Positions 1 through 6,398 of a stretch of 24,691 bases of DNA are shown here, in pieces (the first letter of the stretch is position 1; each line of letters begins with the position of its first letter). Below the pieces are notes generated by a model. It ran no database searches and had not been told where the DNA came from. It saw only the letters and a list, made by a program, of their open reading frames with translations. The stretch comes from a virus. The DNA lies in IMG/VR virus record IMGVR_UViG_3300044716_000418, positions 1 to 24,691 of that record. One strand, written 5' to 3'. The translations under genes and the position numbers were made by a program.

Positions 1-1509
1 CGTGGCCCTTCTTGTTTCGGTAGGTCGGTCTTTGATTGCGTGCCTCGCTCCGTTAGCTAAAACGGCGCAGGCTAGTAGGTCAATCTTTCGCGGAGAACCT
101 TTCTTCTCTTTGCGAAAGCTGCCGGCTTCGGTAGCGACGGCGTTTAGAACATGGCGTTCCAATCGTGGGTCGCCATCGTGTCCTATTTCATTGGCCACTA
201 AGTCGGCTAAAAATTGTTGAGCCATTGGTGCGATTCGATGATTCGTTGGCGGGATGCGTTCCACGCGTCTACGCCAGCGTTTGGACCATTCCAAAACATC
301 CGGTTCGTAAAAGCTCGGGTCTGCCCAAAGCATCTGAACGTTGTAGGTATCAAAAAGCTTCTCGATGGCAGCGTTTACATCTGCGCGGTCGACTGTCCAA
401 TCCGGGTTCTGCGGGTCTGGTTCCCAAACCGCGTGGACTTTGAAAGTACCGGTGCGAACGTCTTGAATGACAATGCCTGTTGCGTCGCCTGAAACGGAAC
501 CATCGAAACCAGCAACAACCTCGGCTCCGGGGGTGATTCCGTTTGGCCTTTTTGCGGCGGCCCAAAAGTGGGGGCTAATGAAATCCTCGCCCGCTAGTCT
601 AACCCATTGATTCAGGCGGAATCTTTGGAATCCTGCGAATCCGGCAGAACCGGCGCTCGCAATCGAAGCCTCAAAATCACTCAAATCCAAAAGACCCTCG
701 GCCAGATTCGGATTGGCCTCGCGCCAAACATCCGGGTCGGTCGGGTCCGCGTCTTGAGGCGCTTCCCACGACCAGAAACCAAATTGACGGTCGTCGACTT
801 CGCCAGCCGCTACGCGTCTGCCGTGTTCGTACAGCCGTCCAAGCAGGGTGTCTGTATGACCGCCGGCTGTCGTAATCCCGACCACGAGCGATTCAGGGCG
901 GTCGGCGCTTCCCTGCGTTAAGGCCTCCCAGAGTTCATCGCCTCGCGTATTGCTAGCCGAGCTTGGCCATGCGTGTAGCTCATCGGCTACCACGAGGGAT
1001 GGTGCTAAACCGTGGGCTCTCATAGCGTCCGCAGAGAGGGCCCGGTAAACCGAGCCTTTGGCGGGCACTTCGAGCGCGTCGCGATACACCTTGACGACCC
1101 GTGACAAAGACGGGGATGCCATTACCTGATTGCGCGCCTCGCCGAAAACAATGCGGGCTTGCGCACGGTCCGCGGCCGCTGAATAAATCTGCGCGCCGGG
1201 CGGTCCGTACATCAGGTGTTCGAGGGCCAATGCGGTTCCGAGAAGGGACTTGCCGTTCTTTCTCGGCAGTAGCACGATAGCCCTGCGAAATCTAAGAAGG
1301 TCTGTTTTGGGGTCGGTCTCTAATAACCGGTCAATCAACCATCGTTGCCAATCGGTGAATTCTAACCGTTGGCCTGCTCTAAATCCGCGTGATGCTTTTA
1401 GTAGTAGCGAAGCGAAATCGGCGGTGTTTGGCCCGCGAGACTTATCGTGTAAAGACGGAACGTAAAGCCGGGGAGCCCATGACGGGTCCGGCATAGGCAG
1501 AGTTGCCAA
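1..1509 (-). CDS. terL: Terminase large subunit (partial, runs off left edge)
   Basis: ATP-driven DNA packaging motor and nuclease that cuts concatemeric phage DNA and pumps it into the prohead. The frame stays open for about 503 codons to base 1, so the C-terminus is missing, probably only slightly. Visible are a Walker A-like LLPRKNGKS near residue 85, a Walker B LVVADE near 175, the ITTAGG coupling motif near 213, and nuclease-type acidic residues in GFDGS (about 336), WADP (about 397) and KIDLLACAV (about 476). This is the HK97/Terminase_1-like class. I chose the TTG at 1509 because a GGAGG lies 8 nt upstream; the ATG at 1494 has no ribosome binding site. It follows the HTH gene by a few bases. 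Confidence 0.93.
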   Translation of the reverse strand, partial: MATLPMPDPSWAPRLYVPSLHDKSRGPNTADFASLLLKASRGFRAGQRLEFTDWQRWLIDRLLETDPKTDLLRFRRAIVLLPRKNGKSLLGTALALEHLMYGPPGAQIYSAAADRAQARIVFGEARNQVMASPSLSRVVKVYRDALEVPAKGSVYRALSADAMRAHGLAPSLVVADELHAWPSSASNTRGDELWEALTQGSADRPESLVVGITTAGGHTDTLLGRLYEHGRRVAAGEVDDRQFGFWSWEAPQDADPTDPDVWREANPNLAEGLLDLSDFEASIASAGSAGFAGFQRFRLNQWVRLAGEDFISPHFWAAAKRPNGITPGAEVVAGFDGSVSGDATGIVIQDVRTGTFKVHAVWEPDPQNPDWTVDRADVNAAIEKLFDTYNVQMLWADPSFYEPDVLEWSKRWRRRVERIPPTNHRIAPMAQQFLADLVANEIGHDGDPRLERHVLNAVATEAGSFRKEKKGSPRKIDLLACAVLANGARHAIKDRPTETRRAT

Positions 1510-1512
1510 GCC

Positions 1513-1899
1513 TTATCCCTCCGCCTCGATTGCCGAGGCCGGCTTTCCCTCCACGCTAGATTGCTTTGGCGAGCGCTTCGAATAGGTTTCTGGAACCGTT
1601 CGTTCTAACCACCATGCGGCAGCTTGCCAATTTCCGTCCGATGCCGCGCGTTGAACGTATGTCACGTTTCTAACTATTGCGTCGGCCCGGGCCTTTTTCA
1701 TGTCATCCCAAAGTTGGAGAGCGATGGCATGAACGGGATTCGGTGCCTGCCCAACTGATACACGCTCGGCTTCGACCTTGCCTTGCTCTAGTAGCCGCAA
1801 AACCTCGGTGGATGAAAGGCCCGCATAGTGGCAAGCCGTTTCTAAGTCGGTTCCGTTTCGCAGGGCGGTAGCCATCTGCTCTATCTGCGCCTCATTCAT
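1513..1899 (-). CDS. HTH protein resembling a terminase small subunit
   Basis: 128-aa protein directly upstream of the large terminase. The N-terminus has a helix-turn-helix pattern, ETACHYAGLSSTEVLRLLEQG near residues 20-40. The rest is helical, with a WQAAAWWLERTVPETYSKR-like segment at about 93-112 that resembles phage small terminases with a homeodomain-like N-terminus (the phBC6A51 type, from memory). Its position next to terL suggests DNA recognition during packaging, but a P27-type small terminase is also present at 3314-3832, so its role is unclear. Start is either this ATG (TGATG overlap with the Mom gene) or a GTG three bases upstream; an AGAGG sits 7-10 nt away. Confidence 0.7.
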   Translation of the reverse strand: MNEAQIEQMATALRNGTDLETACHYAGLSSTEVLRLLEQGKVEAERVSVGQAPNPVHAIALQLWDDMKKARADAIVRNVTYVQRAASDGNWQAAAWWLERTVPETYSKRSPKQSSVEGKPASAIEAEG

Positions 1900-2696
1900 C
1901 ACGCCGGAACCTCTGAAAGGTGGAGCCCAGAAGTCGGAATTGCACCGCTCTCTGCTTCTTGGAAAGAAGCCGCATCGCTGTCTATGCTTTCGGGGCGTGA
2001 ACCTAGATACATTCTAGCGCCTGCTTCGTCAATAGCGCTGAATGGAAGTGTGGGAACCGCTAGGCGTGTCGCAGCCTCGGGGTCGATGAAGTAAATGTAG
2101 CGGAGCTGGAATCCCGGGACTACTTCTGCGCCGGCAGCGCGGCAGTAAGCCTTCCAATCGTACTTGCCGCCGGTTACGTCGTAGAACGTGCGGCCGCCTA
2201 ATTCTGGTCTAGGCGATAGAGGGTTCGATTGTAGGGTCATCGAGTGAATCACTACACCGTTGGGAAGTTTTGCTAGCTCGGCGTTTGGCTTGATTGCGGT
2301 TAGCTTGAAACCGCTTGCGCGATAGATAGTGCCATCTCCGCATTGTGCCCCATCGGCGAACGAGATAACCCATTGGACCGTTGGCGCGTGCTTCTTGAGT
2401 AGCTTCATCGCGATAGCAATCGCGCGAGATTCGGAATTCTTTGGGAGGGCATCGGAGAACGCCATCCGGTTAAGTTCGAGAAACCCGTTCCATGGGGTCT
2501 CTTTGACTAGCCCCTGAATTTTGCGCTTGTCGAGCGATGGGCCAAATTGTAAAGCGCCCTCTAGTTTTCCGGAATAATAAACGCCCATGTGAATCTGGGA
2601 GTTCATGACTACCTTGCCGGAGTAGTGGATGCGCTTAATAACGGCGTTAGCTTCCTGCGCCGAGATTGGCTTGATAATTAGGTCCTTGGCGCTCAT
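1899..2696 (-). CDS. Mom-like DNA adenine modification protein
   Basis: 265-aa protein of the Mom family. Phage Mu Mom, a GNAT-fold enzyme, hypermodifies adenines in DNA and protects it from restriction. Signature blocks seen are HYSG (24-27), SQIHMGVY (33-40), ALQFGPSLDKRKI (48-60), FLELNRMAF (72-80), NSESRAIAIAMKLL (87-100) and SFADGAQCGDGTIYRASGF (112-130). The C-terminal 60 residues look poorly conserved. The start is the ATG whose ATGA overlaps the ParB-like stop, indicating translational coupling. The ParB-like neighbour and the terminase context suggest DNA is modified before or during packaging (inference). Mu Com, the translational activator of mom, has no clear counterpart here. Confidence 0.87.
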   Translation of the reverse strand: MSAKDLIIKPISAQEANAVIKRIHYSGKVVMNSQIHMGVYYSGKLEGALQFGPSLDKRKIQGLVKETPWNGFLELNRMAFSDALPKNSESRAIAIAMKLLKKHAPTVQWVISFADGAQCGDGTIYRASGFKLTAIKPNAELAKLPNGVVIHSMTLQSNPLSPRPELGGRTFYDVTGGKYDWKAYCRAAGAEVVPGFQLRYIYFIDPEAATRLAVPTLPFSAIDEAGARMYLGSRPESIDSDAASFQEAESGAIPTSGLHLSEVPA

Positions 2697-3307
2697 ACCT
2701 GCGTCCCAAGAAAGAGTTCGCAAATTCGAGCGATGGCATTGCCGTTGTTGTTCGGGTTGCCGGTATCTCCAAAATCACCTAGAGCCTTAGCGGCCCTGAT
2801 AGCTTCCTTGACCGTTTCTACTTGGTCGTCATGGAAGGTGAAAGACATCTGCTGAATCGGCTCGCGGTCCCGGCTAGCGGCTTGGAAGGCATCGGCCCAA
2901 TCCTCGCCCGCGGGCAGGGATAGCGGCTCGAATCCGATGGCCTGAATCTCGAAGCCGGCTTCATCCAATTCGGAGAGAGTAGCGGCTAGCATGTCCGGGT
3001 CCCAATCGGCCAATTCTGCCGTTCGGTTATCCGCGAGCGCGAAGGCTTTAGCCTCGGCCTCGGCCCATTCATCCGGAACGCGGGTGATGCTGATTTCACG
3101 CCATCCGATAGATTTGGCCGCAACCATCGTTCCGTTGCCGGCGATGATTGTGTTCTGCCAAACGACCAACGGGCGGCGTTGGCCAAACTTCTCCAACGAT
3201 GAAGCGATGGCCTCAAGGTTTTTAGTTGGATGGCGGCGAGCGTTGTTTGGGTCGAGGGTAAGGGAATCTATGTCGACGGTTTCAACGGAAAGATTTTGAG
3301 CGGTCAT
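2693..3307 (-). CDS. ParB/Srx-fold nuclease-like protein
   Basis: 204-aa protein with an N-terminal ParB-like domain: DPNNARRHPTKNLEAIASSL (about 19-38), FGQRRPLVVW (41-50), the nucleotide-binding loop TIIAGNGTMVAAK (53-65), then VP and AEAKAFALADNRTAELADWD (about 84-103). Phage proteins of this kind are often fused to, or sit beside, DNA methyltransferases and other modification enzymes. Here the partner is the Mom-like gene, coupled by an ATGA overlap. The C-terminal half (about 110-204) is acidic and not recognised. An AGGA lies about 8 nt before the ATG. Whether it cuts DNA, hydrolyses nucleotide or only guides Mom cannot be read from sequence. Confidence 0.85.
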   Translation of the reverse strand: MTAQNLSVETVDIDSLTLDPNNARRHPTKNLEAIASSLEKFGQRRPLVVWQNTIIAGNGTMVAAKSIGWREISITRVPDEWAEAEAKAFALADNRTAELADWDPDMLAATLSELDEAGFEIQAIGFEPLSLPAGEDWADAFQAASRDREPIQQMSFTFHDDQVETVKEAIRAAKALGDFGDTGNPNNNGNAIARICELFLGTQV

Positions 3308-3313
3308 GCGGTC

Positions 3314-3832
3314 CTAACGTGTGGCGTTGAGGCGCTCCATGCGGCGGGCCTCTAGTTCATCCAAGGGGTCATACTCCCGGACCTCGCCAACGCCTAGGCG
3401 CGCGCGGTCTGCGGGTGAGAATCCAAGCGATGAAAGCCAAGACGTAATTTGCGTCCTTAACTCCCTTAGCTGGGAAACGTATGGGTGGGTCACGAAGGAC
3501 CCGTTTGGAAGTCTGTAGTAGCGAGGCACCTCGCCGATAGATAACGCTCGGCGCATCGATTCCGCTTCGTCTACGGTTTGGCAGAGCATCTTGATAACCG
3601 CGGCATCCGAATTCGGTGATAGCCAAAGGCGGCCGGCGGTCCAGATTTGCTCCCACAATTCCGCTCCATCGATTCCAAGGGTCGGAGGCGATGGGATGTC
3701 CTTTGCTGATAGCAAGCCCTCTCCGGGCAGCGGGGCATCGGGTAAAGATTTGTGCGACGGATTGCCGTTGAGGCGATGCTGCTCCGTCGGTTTCGGTGGC
3801 CGGCCATTCGGGCGGCCCGTGGGCGTGGCCAT
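3314..3832 (-). CDS. terS: Phage terminase small subunit, P27 family
   Basis: 172-aa small terminase, the DNA-recognition subunit of the packaging motor. Family features are the basic proline-rich N-terminus GRPNGRPPKPTEQHRLNGNP (6-25), the LWEQIWTAGRLWLSPNSD block (about 59-76), HPYVSQLRELRTQITSWLSSLG (about 116-137) and the ending SPADRARLGVGEV. AGGAGG sits 4 nt before the ATG. The gene follows a 212-bp non-coding region with phased repeats that could be its binding site. Five genes and domains of the usual actinophage order HNH, TerS, TerL are present, but here ParB, Mom and an HTH gene are inserted between the two terminase subunits. Confidence 0.87.
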   Translation of the reverse strand: MATPTGRPNGRPPKPTEQHRLNGNPSHKSLPDAPLPGEGLLSAKDIPSPPTLGIDGAELWEQIWTAGRLWLSPNSDAAVIKMLCQTVDEAESMRRALSIGEVPRYYRLPNGSFVTHPYVSQLRELRTQITSWLSSLGFSPADRARLGVGEVREYDPLDELEARRMERLNATR

Positions 3833-3904
3833 GCGGCCTCCTATTCTTTTGCCATGCGGCTAGGGCTCGAACATTTGTTCGAAAACATCTGTGGCCATGC
3901 GGCC
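3828..3904 (+). repeat. Three copies of GCCATGCGGC with helical phasing
   Basis: GCCATGCGGC(C) occurs at 3828-3838, 3851-3860 and 3894-3904, so starts are 23 and 43 bp apart, close to two and four helical turns. The first copy overlaps the terS start codon. Phased repeats next to a small terminase gene are the expected form of a TerS-binding (cosB or pac-like) element; that function is inferred. Confidence 0.45.
3867..3882. promoter_or_regulatory. SOS (LexA) box 1
   Basis: TCGAACATTTGTTCGA is a perfect 7-2-7 palindrome and matches the actinobacterial LexA operator TCGAAC-N4-GTTCGA at all twelve specified bases. It lies 35 bp upstream of the terS start. No clear promoter hexamers overlap it, so the regulated transcript is uncertain. 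Confidence 0.6.
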
Positions 3905-4004
3905 GAATCAAGGGGCTACCCCCCTGCGGGTTTCCCGAGCGCACGCATTGGCTCATCACGCCGGGCCCGGGTGGCCCCCTCCGGGGGGGCTCTCCCCCGG
4001 GTAC

Positions 4005-4020
4005 TCGAACACTTGTTCGA
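4005..4020. promoter_or_regulatory. SOS (LexA) box 2
   Basis: TCGAACACTTGTTCGA is a second perfect 7-2-7 palindrome with the same match to TCGAAC-N4-GTTCGA, 138 bp from box 1 and 25 bp beyond the HNH stop codon. Two sites could allow looping by one or two LexA dimers (inference). Confidence 0.6.
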
Positions 4021-4044
4021 AAGTCCAAAATTTGGGGAATCCCC

Positions 4045-4395
4045 CTAGAATCTCCGCTTTATTCGATTGTCACGCTGGGAATTCAACCCTTCGGTCGATG
4101 ATTTCGAGCGATGGCAATGCGGAGGAACGCGGTCATGGACGGCCGCTAGATTGGTCAACCCATGGTCATCGTTTGGAACGATGTGGTCGACCGTATCAGC
4201 GCCGGGTTCTCCGCAGAGGTAGCAGATTCCATTGTCGCGTTTCAAGACAATCATTCGTCTAGTCCTCCAATCGGAGGGCAGGCGCTTCCGCCTAGTGCTA
4301 CTCCCCCAGGGGGCTTTTTGGTGTGGCCCACATCTGCCTTGGTTGATAGCAGGGGAGGGGCATTTGTTTTCAAGACAGGGGGTAGGTGCTAGCAA
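4045..4395 (-). CDS. HNH endonuclease (packaging-associated type)
   Basis: 116-aa HNH nuclease. The N-terminus has a zinc-binding-like pattern, CLENKCPSP then GRCGPH (about 7-25), followed by SSTRRKRLPSDWRTRR, a CYLCG half-knuckle near 58-62, the catalytic VDHIVPNDDHGLTNL (about 69-83) and a C-terminal HCHRSKSS. Phage HNH proteins beside terminase assist cohesive-end cleavage in HK97-like packaging. The start is a TTG without a visible ribosome binding site, chosen because the residues after it match family N-termini. HDRVPPHCHR in place of a shorter HD..CHR hints at a small insertion. Confidence 0.82.
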   Translation of the reverse strand: MLAPTPCLENKCPSPAINQGRCGPHQKAPWGSSTRRKRLPSDWRTRRMIVLKRDNGICYLCGEPGADTVDHIVPNDDHGLTNLAAVHDRVPPHCHRSKSSTEGLNSQRDNRIKRRF

Positions 4396-4425
4396 GGGAG
4401 GGAGTTCTTTTTTACCGTCGGCCAG

Positions 4426-4605
4426 CTAGACCTTGGGCTCCGTCGATGCGAATCCGGTGCCTTTGAAGATTACGGGTGGGGCTTGAAATACGCGGGCCAT
4501 TGGGCGGTCGCATCCGCATACTGGCACGTTCTCTGGGTCTGTGATTGACCGGCATACATTGACGGTCTGGGGGCATGTGTCGCATCGGTACTCGTACGTT
4601 GGCAC
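4426..4605 (-). CDS. FmdB-type zinc ribbon protein
   Basis: 59-aa protein beginning PTYEYRCDTC and ending in FQAPPVIFKGTGFAST, the signature of the FmdB putative regulatory protein family (single zinc ribbon). Likely zinc ligands are Cys8, Cys11, Cys30 and Cys32, with an extra Cys18. It starts at a GTG whose G overlaps the TAG of the upstream gene (TAGTG), so it is probably translated by coupling. Function of the family is not established. Phage copies are common next to structural or packaging genes. Confidence 0.8.
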   Translation of the reverse strand: MPTYEYRCDTCPQTVNVCRSITDPENVPVCGCDRPMARVFQAPPVIFKGTGFASTEPKV

Positions 4606-4928
4606 TAGCTATCGCCCGGGAGCTTTATGTCCTTGGCCCATCGTCTACCCGGGTCGCCGCCCCATGCGTCCCACGCTACGCGGCCAGCGCTTGGGAATCC
4701 GGGCTCGCCCCTGTTGAATCCTGTGGCATCTCTGTCCGATTCGTGCCGGGCAAAATAGGAGCGCATCCGGCCAATCGTTTCATCTGATACAGCGCGGCCA
4801 TTGGCTAGCTGGGCAGCTCTCGCGCGGCCAACGCTAGTGAATCCGGACCCGGCTTTTCCGTCCGCTATCCATTCAAGCGCTCGCTGGGCGGCATCCTGAA
4901 CGGATTGTGGGGGTCTATAAGTAGCCAT
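4605..4928 (-). CDS. Conserved phage protein with GFPSAGRVAWDAWGGD motif
   Basis: 107-aa soluble protein. Residues 5-55 are helical (PPQSVQDAAQRALEW, then VGRARAAQLANG and VSDETIGRMRSYFARH), followed by RDATGFNRG and the strongly conserved-looking GFPSAGRVAWDAWGGDPGRRWA ending. I recall this C-terminal motif from actinophage proteins, sometimes as a domain of prohead or protease-linked proteins, but I do not know its function. AAAGGACC lies just before the ATG. It is the first gene after the 350-bp non-coding leader, so probably heads the packaging transcript. Confidence 0.75.
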   Translation of the reverse strand: MATYRPPQSVQDAAQRALEWIADGKAGSGFTSVGRARAAQLANGRAVSDETIGRMRSYFARHESDRDATGFNRGEPGFPSAGRVAWDAWGGDPGRRWAKDIKLPGDS

Positions 4929-5033
4929 GTGGTCCTTTGTGAAATCTAAGGAGATAAGAGCCCACCATCCGACCCCTCAACACGCGCCCGAAAGGCCGTT
5001 GGCTTGGACCGCGTGGAGCCTCCTAATTCTTCT

Positions 5034-5092
5034 CCTAATTAGAGTAAAGGGGTTTTGAGGGGCAAAAGTATACTGATTCCCGGATTTTTTTT
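5034..5092 (-). promoter_or_regulatory. Promoter-like element C for the packaging transcript
   Basis: Minus strand: an A8 tract (5085-5092), then a TTTTGCCCCTCAAAA block (5053-5067) and a TACTCT -10 candidate (5041-5046). The architecture of A8-ATC, about 17 nt and TTTGCCCC matches the element at 6746-6802, though the -35 hexamer is not clear. The leader to the first start codon would be about 105 nt. Confidence 0.4.
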
Positions 5093-5198
5093 GACTTCGG
5101 CCCCCTAGGATGCCCCAAATCGGCCGTTTAGCGGCTCGGGCAGGTAAAGATACCGGCGGCGGGAGGTAAAGCCGCCTATGGGGCGTCTAGGGCCGGAA

Positions 5199-5233
5199 AG
5201 GGAAACCCCGCCAATCGCGGTTGATTGACGGGG
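5199..5233 (-). terminator. Rho-independent terminator of the small-gene cluster
   Basis: On the minus strand CCCCGTCAATC and GATTGGCGGGG form an 11-bp stem with one G-U pair and a 6-nt loop, followed by TTTCCCTTT. It lies 46 bp after the last cluster gene. Confidence 0.75.
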
Positions 5234-5240
5234 CCGGCTA

Positions 5241-5266
5241 CCGGGCCCTGAAAGGGGGAGGCCCGG
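5241..5266 (-). other. GC-rich hairpin just after the last cluster gene
   Basis: CCGGGCC (5241-5247) and GGCCCGG (5260-5266) form a perfect 7-bp stem with a 12-nt loop, 12 bp past the stop codon of the 5279-5542 gene and upstream of the terminator. No U tract follows. It may protect the 3' end of the message. Confidence 0.4.
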
Positions 5267-5278
5267 AAGATTGTGGGG

Positions 5279-5542
5279 CTAGTCTTTGCCCTCCACTATT
5301 CGAACTACCCGTTCCAGCCATTCTACGGGCAACCCGGTAATGATTACCGCGTCCTCTTGAAGGTGCCGGATGATACGGGCCTGCTCCCAAATACGCCCGG
5401 AATCGAAAGCGATGCTTACAAAGCTGCCGGGCTTGGCCTTGGCTAGCAATAGGTCGCACTTTAGATTCGGGAATTCATGGTCGGCTTCGCATCCATCGCA
5501 TCGGCCGAAAGGCACCGAATCCATGGCCTCGCGGAGATTCAT
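5279..5542 (-). CDS. Hypothetical protein with Cys cluster
   Basis: 87-aa protein, not recognised. The N-terminus has FGRCDGCEADHEFPNLKCDL, with Cys15, Cys18 and Cys29 and a nearby His that could bind a metal. The C-terminal half is a mix of strand and helix (GSFVSIAFDSGRIWEQARII, then VEWLERVVRIV). It is the last gene of the cluster and starts in an ATGA overlap with the gene before it. Confidence 0.7.
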   Translation of the reverse strand: MNLREAMDSVPFGRCDGCEADHEFPNLKCDLLLAKAKPGSFVSIAFDSGRIWEQARIIRHLQEDAVIITGLPVEWLERVVRIVEGKD

Positions 5543-5739
5543 GCGCCAACCTCGCGCTCGACTAGATAGAGGGCATGTTCATAAGCGTCGCAATGGCAGG
5601 TTTCGCTTTCGTTGTGCTCGGCTAGCGGCTTGATTAGGGCGATGATTCGCTGGCGTTCGGCCTTCATCCCGTCCTCGTAAGCGCCGATTGCCATCTTTCG
5701 GGCGGCGGCCATGATGTCGTCTCTAAGGCTTTCGTTCAT
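5539..5739 (-). CDS. Hypothetical helical protein
   Basis: 66-aa protein, not recognised. It is predicted helical (MAAARKMAIGAYEDGMKAER, then RIIALIKPLAEH) with a CHCDAYEHALYLVE segment. The pattern of AYEDGMKAERQRI...L resembles the 6997-7230 protein (ARKELDRILALINHHRAELH), so the two may be distant paralogues. Start and stop both sit in ATGA overlaps. Confidence 0.7.
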   Translation of the reverse strand: MNESLRDDIMAAARKMAIGAYEDGMKAERQRIIALIKPLAEHNESETCHCDAYEHALYLVEREVGA

Positions 5740-5966
5740 CGTTCTAACTCCTCGTAAGCATCGAGCAAAATACGGTCCAAATCGGCATCGGCTACTTCGC
5801 CATCCTTGGCGAGCCCATCCACGAAGTCCGCGAGGTAAACCCGGTAGGCGATTGGGTCGAGCTTTTTTACTATTTTGCTTCGCTCGAATGTTAGGCCGGC
5901 AATCTTAACCGTTCCATCGCAATCGTACGTTTCGTCGTATCGCTCAAGTAGCTTCCTGCCGTTCAT
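5736..5966 (-). CDS. Hypothetical protein
   Basis: 76-aa acidic protein, not recognised. It has a short DGTVKIAGLTFERSKIVKKLDP strand/helix segment and an acidic C-terminal half, DGEVADADLDRILLDAYEELER. It starts in an ATGA overlap with the upstream gene; a longer frame extends upstream but would overlap that gene by 60 nt. Confidence 0.7.
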   Translation of the reverse strand: MNGRKLLERYDETYDCDGTVKIAGLTFERSKIVKKLDPIAYRVYLADFVDGLAKDGEVADADLDRILLDAYEELER

Positions 5967-6166
5967 CGAGGGCCCCCGACCGGCTTTAGCGTTGTGGCAA
6001 TGTAATCCTCTAGGATGCGCCACTCGGTTTGGCCGATGTCAATGAAATTCAGCGGCTCGCCATTGATTTCGGTCCGTAGCGTAATCACGCCGTCCTCGTT
6101 GATTGTTATGATTCCCTCGGCACCGGGGAAGGTGTCGATTTTGCTTCTGAATAGTTCGTCTTCCAT
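5963..6166 (-). CDS. Hypothetical protein
   Basis: 67-aa protein, not recognised, with a likely beta-rich core (GIITINEDGVITLRTEINGE) and a C-terminal helix (EWRILEDYIATTL). The ATG at 6166 has AAAGGG 6 nt upstream, following the stop-codon hairpin of the previous gene. The upstream-extended frame was rejected for that reason. Confidence 0.72.
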   Translation of the reverse strand: MEDELFRSKIDTFPGAEGIITINEDGVITLRTEINGEPLNFIDIGQTEWRILEDYIATTLKPVGGPR

Positions 6167-6188
6167 TTGTTTCCCTTTCTTTCCCGGG

Positions 6189-6204
6189 GGCCGCTTATGC
6201 GGCC
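6189..6204 (-). other. Hairpin with the stop codon in its loop (copy 1)
   Basis: GGCCGC-ATAA-GCGGCC on the minus strand: a 6-bp GC stem with loop AUAA, where UAA (6195-6197) is the stop codon of the 6195-6398 gene. It is followed by CCCGGGAAAGAAAGGGAAACAA and the next ATG. A near copy lies at 8838-8853. Confidence 0.6.
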
Positions 6205-6398
6205 GCCCCTTCATTTGCTCCGGATGCTTCCAGAATTTTTTGCTCAACCGCTGCGATAGCCCGGAGGTCCTTTTTGACCTCGTAGAATTTCAGGTCTTCG
6301 TCGGTCCAGCCGTCGTAAGAATCCTGATAAATCTGGATGGCATAGAGAAGCGTGTTGGCCTGCTGGTCGGTTAGCTGGATGCTTATCTTTTTGCTCAT
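6195..6398 (-). CDS. Hypothetical helical protein
   Basis: 67-aa protein, not recognised. A short strand-like start (KKISIQLTDQQ) leads into helices (ANTLLYAIQIYQDSYDGW and KDLRAIAAVEQKILEA). The ATG overlaps the upstream stop as TAATG, with GAGGAGG about 10 nt before it. The final codons lie within the stop-codon hairpin. Confidence 0.72.
   Translation of the reverse strand: MSKKISIQLTDQQANTLLYAIQIYQDSYDGWTDEDLKFYEVKKDLRAIAAVEQKILEASGANEGAAA

Larger units (their letters stand above)
3833..4044. other. Non-coding region between HNH and terS: candidate packaging site
   Basis: No convincing ORF on either strand. From left to right it holds copies two and three of the GCCATGCGGC repeat, an SOS-box palindrome (3867-3882), a very GC-rich stretch with nested inverted repeats (3958-4004, CCCGGG and CCCCC/GGGGG runs) and a second SOS-box palindrome (4005-4020). 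In actinophages cos ends commonly lie near the HNH and terminase genes, so this is the best place for cos/pac here. No cohesive end can be read directly. Confidence 0.4.
4929..5278. other. 350-bp non-coding, structured intergenic region
   Basis: Separates the small-gene cluster from the packaging block. On the minus strand it contains, in order, a hairpin of 7-bp arms (5241-5247 with 5260-5266), a strong terminator (5199-5233), several GC-rich inverted repeats (for example GGCGGC/GCCGCC within 5150-5176, beside two GGTAAAG copies), a promoter-like element with an A8 tract (5034-5092), and a leader with a direct repeat AATTAGGAG twice at 12-nt spacing (about 5019-5040). No ORF with a ribosome binding site was found. 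Confidence 0.6.

Noticed and set aside
1-1465. Several plus-strand ORFs of 71-104 aa over the left end
   Set aside because: They are antisense to the large terminase, whose frame stays open to the edge.
3958-4004. GC-rich hairpin block read as a terminator of the HNH gene
   Set aside because: No U tract on either strand; kept only as part of the candidate packaging site.
3369-4028. Minus-strand 219-aa ORF overlapping terS and the non-coding region
   Set aside because: It overlaps the recognised P27 terminase gene in another frame, with Pro/Arg-rich shadow composition, no start signal and no family.
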